Of a DNA stretch of 64,000 bases, positions 55,145 through 64,000 are shown one piece after another. The notes beneath the pieces are model-generated. The model was not told the DNA's origin and searched no databases. It saw only the letters and a list, made by a program, of their open reading frames with translations. The stretch comes from Paralichthys olivaceus. Taxonomy: Eukaryota; Chordata; Actinopteri; Pleuronectiformes; Paralichthyidae. The stretch covers positions 13,980,001-14,044,000 of the forward strand of contig NC_091100.1 in assembly GCF_024713975.1 (NCBI RefSeq), given 5' to 3'. Positions within the stretch are counted from its first letter, which is position 1, and each line of letters opens with the position of its first letter. The translations under genes were made by a program, and so were the position numbers.

Positions 55145-55276
55145 CAGGTGCCTCTGATCTGTGTGTCTGTCGCGCCCCCTGCCGGACAAACCTGATCAGC
55201 ACAGCAACCTCTCCCCTTCCCCCTCCCCCTCCCGTACCTGCTCAGGTAAATGTTTCACCTGTCTGTGATGACGTCA
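55145..55276 (+). promoter_or_regulatory. ap1m2: ap1m2 promoter: clustered E2-boxes, C-rich Sp1-type tract and palindromic CRE
   Basis: CAGGTG lies at 55145-55150, TACCTG at 55235-55240, CAGGTA at 55243-55248 and CACCTG at 55256-55261. A full CRE, TGACGTCA, lies at 55269-55276. A CCCCTTCCCCCTCCCCCTCC tract at about 55213-55232 could bind Sp/KLF factors. The start codon follows 170 bp later. CAGGTA/CAGGTG boxes are ZEB and Snail repressor sites in epithelial promoters, which suits an epithelial adaptor gene. Binding is inferred. Confidence 0.55.
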
Positions 55277-55445
55277 CGGCCCCGACAGGAAAAAGAAAGG
55301 GTCGCGTCCATGTCGAGCAGCTCGGGTCGGTGCGTGTGTCTGTAGCGTGGATGGAGGAAACACAGTGACACGAGTGGAGCCTCGAGTTGAGCTTCAGGTT
55401 TGTGCGTGTGTGTGGACGTGCGGGGCCGCTGCGGGTTCTAACAAG

Positions 55446-55508
55446 ATGTCCGCCTCAGCGATATTCATCCTGGATCTGAAGGGGAAGGTAAGGAAGGAGC
55501 TCAGTGGA

Positions 55509-55559
<51 letters not shown>

Positions 55560-55727
55560 TTGTTTCTTTTACTTATTTACATGTTGGGATTCAAAACACA
55601 ACTTGTTCAACTGGACTAAACCTCCGAGTGTGTAGCTCTGTCACTGTTGCTTTAACTGTTAAACATTAATGACATCAGCGTCGTTAAAGATTAATAAAGA
55701 GCTCATTCATTGGCCCATTCCTCTTCA

Positions 55728-55797
<70 letters not shown>

Positions 55798-58700
55798 CGC
55801 GCGCGCGCATAAGGTATTTCTTTTCTGTCACCATATTTCCCAGAATATAGACAATCAGCCATGGATAGACAATAAATAAAATACAGATCAAATATAATCA
55901 AAGTCAAATAACATAAAACCAAACATTATAATCTTCCTAAACAAATCTAAACAGATATCAAAAATATCATATCAAATATCAAAATATGAGGAATAATAAC
56001 AGGGCAAAAACTTACACCCAGAGTCACAGAATATAAATAAGTCCGCTCGCTGTTTTTTTTTTTTGGTTTGGAGGACTCCACCTACAAATTCAATTCTATC
56101 ATAAAATCATCCTAGTTTGCTGAGGACTTGCTGCATGAATGTGAGCTTTACCAATTGTAATTATAAGGATAGTCATCTGAGTCAGTGGCTTATTATTCAA
56201 TTAAAATTTCGTGATAATAATTAGCTTTCTTAGAAAGTCTTTAGGTATAATTGTTACAGAATGTCTCCTCAAAAGGCAAGGCTGTTTAATTTATAAAGCA
56301 CCTTTCATATATTCAAGGTGCTGTTCAGGGACACAATGCAACACAGAGACAAAATATAAATAATATAGTCTAGTTTAAGGCACTAGTGAATTCAAACGGT
56401 TTCAATCTGGTTTTAAAACTGCAAAGACTTACCTGCTTGTAGTGACTAAAAGCTGCTTCTCCATTTTTGGAAGTTTGCCCTGGATACCACTAGCAGACCA
56501 CTCCCCAGTGATCTCAGGGGTCTCACAGGGTTGTATGGCTCTGTCATGTCTGTTGTGTACTTGGCAGCAGCTCCATTAAAAGGTTTAAAGATGAGCAAAA
56601 GATTGAAGAGAAGGGACAGTGACAAAACAAGTGCATCATTGTGTCTGCTGTTTTTGATACAGGTATTTACATGGTAAATATTATGCAAGATTTAAAAATG
56701 AATTTCTCTCATTTTTTTAAAAGTGCAGAATTGGAAGCTGTTGCAGCAGCTGTACAAGTGTATCACCATCAGGTTTTTGTTGCAGATAGTGAGTTTTATA
56801 GAAAATTTAACTGATAAATTGTTGTCACTGATAGTTGTGGAGGAGCACATTGTTTCAGATGTTTGATTACAGGGTGTGGGACTAGTACAACAACACCTGA
56901 TCCAAAAACTGTGCTGCTCCCTTGTGACTTGCAGCAGTTTTTTTAAACAAACTTTAATGAAACTGGGATAGCACTCAGTACAGTTCACACTTCAACCAAG
57001 GTTCAACTTTTCACTTATCAAATCACATTTAAATTTACTAGGTCCAGATTTTTATTTGGATCTGCACAGAATTCCCCACACTCATAAATATAAGTCCCCT
57101 AAACATGGATGCATCATTCTCTGAGAAACCAATGTAAATGTTATGAGAATGCAATGCTTATGGAAAAAATAATAATTCTGGATCCACCTTCTGATCTAGA
57201 TCTGCACCAAAATGTAATTTGTTCTTCTCTGATTCAAACCACATCCTTGTACCAAGTGTCGTGGTAATGGGTTTAGTAGTTTTTGCATAATCAACAAACA
57301 AACAAATGGACTGGTCAGAAAACATAACCTTCTTGGTCGGGTTTAAAAACATCTCAGGTCTGTTGTCAGAATGTTTGGGTCAGTTATTGGCTGATATCCA
57401 TGTGGTGTTATTCTCCCCGCTCAGGTGCTGATTTGTCGAAACTACAAAGGCGATGTGGACATGGCGGAGGTCGACCACTTCATGCCTCTACTCATGCAAC
57501 ATGAAGAGGATGGGCTCGTCTGTCCTGTGATGTCACACGGCAACGTTCACTTCATGTGGGTCAAACACAGCAACCTCTACTGTATCCTTGTGGTGGACGT
57601 TGTTACTGAGGGGACAGAGTCGTGGTAGGCAGATGATTGTAGTCAACTTTGTACCAGATCATGTCGTCAAACACATTCAAGAGATTTTCATTCATTACAG
57701 TCTATTGATTATTTTCAACAGTGACTTTATGCTCATCTTTAAGCAAAACTATATAATTTTTACTGTGCAACAGCGCCCTCTGCAGCATAGTAATACATTC
57801 TGTTAGACTGCATAGAGTGATAGTGTTTTTTTTATCAATCTGTCAATGTGTTGATTCAGTCCCACAATTCACTCACAAAAGAGATTACATGGAGCAAGAA
57901 CAGTGGTTGGGGGTGATGAGTGGGAATGAAAGCGGCATCATTCTCCACATTCTCAGTCATTGTAAAATCAGAATGATTTTGAAGCTGATATTTTAAGTTA
58001 AAAAGTTGCACAGTGTAGCTTTAAGGATAGATCACTTAAGGCTAACAGATTACAGCGATTATAACTGTAACAAAACATGAATGTGGAGTACTCCTTGACC
58101 TGAACTCTGCACAGTGGTGGCCACCACAAACAAGAACTCCAACGCGTCCCTGGTGTACTCCTTTCTCTACAAACTAGTCGAGGTGAGTCACACATGTAAT
58201 TCAGTTTACATTGTAATTTACATTTGGTGGTGACCATTCAAATATTTATTATGCATCCAGTATCCAAGAGTAGATTTGCATATATGTGGAAAGCTGGTGT
58301 AGTGATTATTCAGAGTAAGACTGTTGAGGCTGATGTGATGTGTGATGTGATGTGTGTGCAGGTATTCACAGAGTATTTCAAAGAGCTGGAGGAGGAAAGC
58401 ATTCAGGACAACTTTGTGGTCGTCTACGAGCTGCTGGATGAGCTGATGGATTTTGGATTCCCCCAGACCACTGACAGCAAGATCCTACAGGAGTGAGACT
58501 CCCCAACATGCACACTGATGCACATACCGACATACAAACAAGATGTGTATATTGATTACATTGTGTGGTGTTGAATTACAGTGGACTATCTCATTCTTAT
58601 GTCATGCTGTGCAGATACATTACGCAGCAAGGCACCAAGCTTGAGGTGGCAAAGACCAAGGTGCCGACCACTGTCACCAACGCCGTCTCCTGGAGGTCAG

Positions 58701-61339
58701 AGGGCATCAAATACAAGAAGAACGAGGTGTTTATCGACGTCATTGAATCCATCAACGTGCTGGTAAGACACGATAAGGATCTTTTCATTGTGCCCTGTCA
58801 TGGTGGCTTCTGTCACCTTTATATTTACTAAATAAAATGATAGTTTTCAAGAGCACTGCACTTTTGAAAAATAGAAATTTGAATAGAGAGATTATTCTGC
58901 TGTCGTGTAGTTATTTTACTTTTATGTGTCTGTATAGTAGGACTACAATCACCAGAGGGGACTGTGTTGTGCAGTATTAATAAGACTATTAGAATAGTGT
59001 AAAAAAAAAAAAATTAAACATGTGATCAAACTTGTGATCATGTGATCACTTTATTTGCGGAAGATGAACTGATTGCATGTTTTCTGTGATACTGGACTCT
59101 CTCCTGTATGTTGAGCTTCATTTCTCTGCCTGTTGTTTACTTTAATAAATCAGTTAATCATCGTTTAGTCAATGAAAACATCGTTTCAGAATTGTTTGCT
59201 CACTGTGTGTTGTTTGTTAAGGTGAATGCTAATGGTAGTGTGATGAGCAGTGACATTGTGGGCAGCATCAAGCTGAAAACCATGCTGTCTGGGATGCCTG
59301 AGCTGCGCCTCGGCCTCAACGATCGGGTGCTCTTCGCCCTCACAGGACGTACGTATACGTGGCTCCTGAATAACGTTATCTGTCTGCTAGTCCACTTATA
59401 TATAAAGATATGTAGCTCATCAATCTGTTTAACTTTTGTTTAAATGAATAACTACTCCCTGTGTTGTTTTTACGTTTAGGTGACAAGGGGAAGACGGTGG
59501 TGATGGAAGATGTTAAATTCCACCAATGTGTCCGTCTCTCACGGTTTGACAGTGATCGCACAATCTCCTTCATCCCTCCAGACGGGGAGTCTGAGCTCAT
59601 GTCCTACCGCATCAATACGCATGTTAGTTCAATGAAGTACCGGAGATTCATACGAAAATGTTTTGTATTTGTCATTTATATATGATTTATGCCTCACAGG
59701 CTTCATTTGTCTTATGAAACCCAGAGAGCTGTGAATGATTTAATTCAGCGTAAATGTTAGTGATTGAATCAGTGTCATTTTCTGCATGTTAGAGGAGCGT
59801 AATAATATATAGAGAGAAATAAATATTTAAATAAGACTTCATTGATCCCATGATGTGAAATGTGCATGTAAATTCCTAATGAAATAGGTACAACTAATCA
59901 ATAAATTACAGGAATTACATTACAAATATAACAGTACTTAAGGCAATATACAGGATAAGTGGTATAGATAATGGTTGGATGGAGACGTTGATGTGCAAAT
60001 TGTATGAGTAGAATAAATGAGTTTGGTAGGGAAGACTCAGAAAACCTCATATTTGAGCCTTTTGTTAGTTTCCAGGTAAAGTAATGGTTTAAATTGACAT
60101 GTATACTGAGTGATTTGCATGTGAACAAAAATATCACCATCACATTCTTTTAATTGTTAAATCATTTGTATAATGAGACGCCGTCCTTTATCCCTCACAG
60201 GTGAAGCCTTTGATATGGATCGAGTCAGTCATAGAGAAGTTCTCTCACAGTAGAGTGGAAATCATGGTGAAGGTATGACTGACCAACTGTATGTTTTACA
60301 GCACAGGCAACAGAATTACATGCAGTATTTAAAGACACATTTTTTATCATTAACTAGAAATATACACTTTGTGAACTTAAACTTAAAAGAACATGGAACA
60401 GAGTAAAGAAAAAAATTGTTCTGTCATGTCTTCTGCCCTGAGACCACAGCAAGGGGGAGGCTTCATTCACATGTCCTGCAATGTTGTTTTGTGTTTTTAG
60501 GCAAAGGGGCAATTCAAAAAACAGTCAGTGGCAAATAATGTGGAGGTGAGGGTCCCTGTTCCCAGTGATGCCGACTCGCCCAAGTTCAAAACCAGCACAG
60601 GCCACGCCAAGTATGTGCCCGAGAAGAACCTGGTGGTGTGGACCATCAAGTCTTTCCCTGTAAGAAAAGCATAACTTTATCTTTATTTTCAAATGATATT
60701 ACTATGCTCAATGTATGCTGACATTCAGGTCCAATGTTGACTTGTTTTGTTCTGTTCCTCTCTCATTGTGAATTCATCTATCCAGGGAGGTAAAGAGTTT
60801 CTAATGAGAGCTCATTTCGGTTTGCCCAGTGTGGAAAATGAGGAGCTTGAGGGCAAACCTCCGATTACTGTCAAATTTGAAATCCCATACTTCACAGTCT
60901 CGGGAATACAGGTATGTGTGCACAGAGGTTTTGGTTAGTTTCTTATTTAATGCCACTGAAAACAAGAATATATCCCGTGAAGCACTTTTATTCAGGATCA
61001 GAACTTCAGTAAGTGCTGATATGCTTATTCTAGGGAATCGGATTTAATTTGATGATATAAATGTTTCTTGCCTCAACACGTTGGGTCTCTGTCTGACCCA
61101 CTCTTTTCCCTCAGGTGCGATACATGAAGATCATAGAAAAAAGTGGTTACCAGGCCTTGCCCTGGGTGCGCTACATCACACAGAGTGGAGGTAAACATTT
61201 CATTTTTCATCAGGCCTTGATTTTAATAAGACAGTTCTTTTAACATGTGTTTCAGTTTAGGATGGATCGCATTTAACCTGCAGCTAACATTTTTGTCCCC
61301 CTTTTTTTTCTAGATTACCAGCTGAGGACCAACGTCTGA
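55446..61339 (+). CDS. ap1m2: AP-1 complex subunit mu-2 (clathrin adaptor)
   Basis: Twelve exons: 55446-55487, 57425-57581, 58115-58182, 58362-58492, 58615-58762, 59222-59348, 59480-59622, 60201-60272, 60501-60659, 60786-60911, 61115-61190, 61314-61339. Total 1275 nt, 424 residues (human AP1M2 423). The start [14 protein letters not shown] opens an N-terminal longin-like domain (about 1-140). The C-terminal half is a mu-homology domain ending with [20 protein letters not shown]. Mu subunits recognise YxxPhi sorting signals; AP-1B with mu2 sorts basolateral cargo at the trans-Golgi and recycling endosomes of polarised epithelia. The choice of AP1M2 over AP1M1 rests on neighbouring cdkn2d (adjacent in human) and on sequence; the two are highly similar. 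Intron 1 holds large dinucleotide repeats. Confidence 0.93.
55511..55554. repeat. (CA)22 microsatellite in ap1m2 intron 1
   Basis: The run is uninterrupted and begins 23 bp after the exon 1 donor. Confidence 0.97.
55733..55808. repeat. Compound (GT)28(GC)10 repeat in ap1m2 intron 1
   Basis: An uninterrupted GT run passes directly into an uninterrupted GC run, giving 76 bp of alternating purine-pyrimidine sequence. This is the strongest Z-DNA-type sequence in the window. Confidence 0.97.
55809..57424 (+). other. Remainder of ap1m2 intron 1, with dispersed-repeat fragments
   Basis: A TTTATAAAGCACCTTTCATA fragment lies at 56289-56309. A family copy at about 57040-57310 includes GATCTGCACAGAATTCCCCA and GGTTTAGTAGTTTTTGCATA, then an ACAAACAAACAAA tail. 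No exon is seen. Confidence 0.5.
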
Positions 61340-61800
61340 AGCCTGGGGGACCACACTGCTGAGTCTCACTCACCTCCTGAGGGAGCGTCAACGATCACTT
61401 TGACTGGACTGAAAGAATGTCTTTAAAATTTCACCTGCTCTTTGTAATGTCAGTTGTTTTTGAAGTCTGTGTGCTGCTTGATTTTAATGTTTCTATTATG
61501 GGACCACTGCTAATTATTTAAATACTTTAATCAAATGATCCCATTTTAACCTCTTTGCTGTGTGACCTGCTCCTCCTCTGGTTGTTGTCAGGAGCTGGCA
61601 GCGGCACATCAGGGGCAGGTCACGCCCTCATGATGTAGAAACACATTGTACAATCACAATCACTAAATTCCGCCTAAAGTTAAACACTTGAACCGCCTTT
61701 TTTCTTCCTCACTCGCCTCCGGAGAAGCAGCAGCAAAGGTCAGAAATGTGAATGAACTGCCTTTTGAAGACAGCAACGTATACGAATCGCCCGCTTTCTT
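61340..61800 (+). other. ap1m2 3' UTR and short intergenic gap to cdkn2d
   Basis: Less than 0.8 kb separates the ap1m2 stop from the cdkn2d promoter. I see no AATAAA in this gap, so the ap1m2 poly(A) site is undefined and may use a variant hexamer or lie close to the cdkn2d promoter. Confidence 0.45.
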
Positions 61801-62121
61801 CGCCGCGTGCTCTGATTGGCCGATCGCGGCTGTTGCCACGGTGATAGTGTAGTAACCGAGTTGTGACCCCGCCGCTTTTACCGTATATGGAAGAGCAACG
61901 CCCTCTCGGCGAGCGCTGATTGGTCGGCGTGCGTTCTCCCCCCAATGTTTGTAAATTGTAGTCTGGAGACGCCGCAGTGTGGATCTCACCGCGCAAATGT
62001 ATTTTCTAATGTTGATAAACTTCGCTTGTTGGGATTTCATTTGAAAAGCGAACTCAACGGACTGTAGAAAGAGCGGGACTCGAACCTGTGCGACGCTGTG
62101 GATCTTGAAGAACCGAAGCAG
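61801..62121 (+). promoter_or_regulatory. cdkn2d: cdkn2d CpG-rich promoter and predicted non-coding exon 1
   Basis: Inverted CCAAT boxes (ATTGG) occur at 61815-61819 and 61919-61923, about 100 bp apart. CpG density is high. A donor GAAGCAG/GTACGT at 62122 would join an acceptor GAACAG at about 62490. The exon boundaries and start site are predictions. Confidence 0.5.
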
Positions 62122-62509
62122 GTACGTGGAAAAGCTCTGGCGTTAACCCCCTTTAACAATGCTAGCGGTTAGCCTGGGTGCTAACTGTCTGTGACACTCC
62201 GGTGAGCGGTGTATCCGTCGGGGGAAACTAATGTTCACACGAGGCCTGGTCTGTGTTAGAGGACGGGTCGTTTAGAAAAACCGACCCGGTGTAGGAAGAA
62301 GCTACCGCCGTCAGTTAACATGGCGTCAGCGGGGAACCGAAGCTAACGTTAGCCGGATGCCGCAGTAGCTAGTTGTAGCCGTGGGGTTAATCTCCCTGAT
62401 CTCGGGCTCCGTCGTTCAGCTGTCAACACGAGCAGCCCTTTGTTGTTCTGTCGGTGGCGTTAACCCGACATGCTCGTCTTCCACCGAACAGGCAGCAACA
62501 GACGGCATC

Positions 62510-64000
62510 ATGGTGCGTTGTCCGATGGAGACCGGCGAGGATTTGACGGCGGCAGCAGCCAGAGGGAGTACGAGCGAGGTGCAGCGGATCCTGGAGGAGA
62601 GCGGAGTGCATCCCGATACTGTCAATGAATTTGGCAGGACTGCGCTGCAGGTGAGCACCGGTCCCCGTGTGATCACGCCTCAGGTCATCCGAGGTTTCAC
62701 TGCACTAACACAGCTGGTGTAGAAATATGTCAGTACACGACTTGTCCTGTATCTGGATTATCTGAATCAAGTTATTGATCTGTTACAGCGCCCTGTATGT
62801 AAGTGTGTGTGTTACATATATTATATATATTAGAATCTAATCGTACTAAAGTCTCTGAGAATACCACATATTACCTGGAAACTGAGTAAACTCCGGCAAA
62901 GTATGGAATATTTTATGTTTTGACTTGGTACATCTCGATAAAAACACAGATTCTATTCACTGTGAACTAATGTCAGTCTTCAGTTGAGCTTGAGATTCTC
63001 CTTCATTCTGCTTCTTGTAGTTTGTGTTGCTGTAGGTTTGCTCTGTTAAATGTAAAGGTGCTCAATGTTGATCTAACCGTATCAGAAAGAGTGGGCTGCA
63101 CTCAAGCATTATTTATTGGTGGATTTTCATTTCTTTAAACATTTATTCAATTGAAAAATGACAAATGGTGAAAAGGGTCCATCACAATTTGCCTGATGTC
63201 AAAGTGACATTTTCACCTGCTTGTTTTCAGATGTAAATGTCATGTTTAAGATGTTTAAGTTAGAACAGGAAAACAAAGAGAGAAGCAGATTTGAGGAGCT
63301 GGATCCAGAAACTGACATTTTCTTTCATATTTGACTAAAGTGATTAATAATCAGATTTCTTTCTGATAAAATTTCTGTTGACCGATTAATTGATTAAACT
63401 ACTCGTTCTTGTTTCAGCTCTTCTTAATATAATCAATATATCTCAACAGCACCATAAACTACATTCTCCAAAATGATAAAAAATGTGAATCCCATCCTCT
63501 CTTACCTGCCACAAAACATGATACATTTTATTAGTTGTTTTTATTTTATTAGACAGTCTTTATTTCACTCAGATGAACCTGACATTAAAAAGATGCATTT
63601 TTAATTAAAAATATATTGACTTTTCTCATTCCTTTCCTGCAGTGTCACTAATGAGGTTTAAAACAAATCCTACCAGATCCTGTTTGACTTATTTTCATGA
63701 GAATTACGTTTTCTTGACTAAAATTAGATGTCAAAGAAATCTCTGTATTTGAGAGTCTGGGATCATATCCCCCCATTTACACAGATGTGTTGAGTTCATT
63801 ATGTCCCTCTTAATATGTTCAACAGGTGATGATGATGGGGAACTCCAAAATCGCCACACTGCTGTTGGAAAAAGGAGCAGAACCCAATGTCCAGGACAGA
63901 CACGGGATAGCTCCCGTCCACGATGCAGCTCGTACGGGATTCCTGGACACTGTGCTGGTTCTGGTGGCGCACGGTGCTTCGGTAAATATCCCGGACCAGA
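62510..64000 (+). CDS. cdkn2d: CDKN2D (p19-INK4d) CDK4/6 inhibitor, 5' part, truncated by window end
   Basis: Exon 1 coding is 62510-62650 (47 codons from [12 protein letters not shown]). Exon 2 starts at 63826 after TTCAACAG and runs off the window. Ankyrin-repeat features include [28 protein letters not shown] and GAEPNVQD, then [13 protein letters not shown] and [10 protein letters not shown]. The coding exon break after the first ankyrin repeat (ALQ/VM) fits the INK4 family. INK4 proteins bind CDK4/6 and block cyclin D activation, restraining G1 exit. A second in-frame ATG at 62525 is an alternative start. CDKN2D is preferred over CDKN2C from the [17 protein letters not shown] context and from linkage to ap1m2, but the C-terminal half is not visible. 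Confidence 0.88.
62651..63825 (+). other. cdkn2d intron, nothing recognised
   Basis: AT-rich intron with donor CTGCAG/GTGAGC and acceptor TTCAACAG. No repeat or second coding signal was noticed. Confidence 0.65.

Noticed and set aside
55446-61339. AP1M1 instead of AP1M2
   Set aside because: Linkage to cdkn2d and to the atg4d-smarca4-ldlr group points to AP1M2; the protein alone does not fully separate the two.
61881-61890. CArG box (SRF site) CCGTATATGG upstream of cdkn2d
   Set aside because: A G at the third position breaks the CC(A/T)6GG consensus, so I do not call it.
62381-62509. N-terminal extension of cdkn2d from the open frame upstream
   Set aside because: The frame begins with GTG, not ATG, and includes a likely intron and acceptor; INK4 proteins start near the ankyrin repeats.

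Overview
The window is vertebrate nuclear DNA, almost certainly from a teleost fish and probably a percomorph. The genes have many short exons with GT-AG introns, mostly under 1 kb. The AT-rich non-coding DNA carries fish-type dispersed repeats, CA/TG microsatellites and a non-autonomous hAT transposon. Exon joins below were made by eye from splice sites and conserved protein sequence; summed coding lengths are whole numbers of codons for every complete gene, which supports the models.

Six protein genes lie on the plus strand. In order: the 3' part of mast1 (kinase-family protein: PDZ domain plus long disordered tail, 1-3237); atg4d (autophagy cysteine protease, 9075-13407); smarca4 (BRG1 chromatin-remodelling ATPase, 33 coding exons, 15822-30560); ldlr (LDL receptor, 18 exons, 36712-49296); ap1m2 (epithelial AP-1 clathrin adaptor mu2, 12 exons, 55446-61339); and the 5' part of cdkn2d (p19-INK4d CDK inhibitor, from 62510, running off the end). 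The human counterparts lie on chromosome 19p13, so this is a conserved linkage group. The genes are functionally unrelated, except that AP-1 and LDLR both belong to endocytic/sorting traffic.

The regulatory DNA is where the most can be added. The ldlr promoter shows an Sp1 / sterol-response / Sp1 trio like the mammalian one. atg4d has a TFEB/MITF-type E-box in intron 1 and a predicted short uORF ending 11 nt before the start codon. The ap1m2 promoter has a palindromic CRE and a cluster of ZEB/Snail-type E-boxes. The smarca4 first exon has an NRF1 palindrome just downstream of a 45-bp AT-rich minisatellite. smarca4 also has one intron with a GC-AG boundary.

Intergenic stretches (3.2-7.1, 13.4-15.1, 30.6-36.4 and 50.7-55.1 kb) hold UTRs, microsatellites and decayed repeats, with no further gene I can support. 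I found no bacterial-type operon, CRISPR array, viral gene or new multi-gene system. The window is a well-conserved fish locus, and the notable items are regulatory, splicing and repeat observations.
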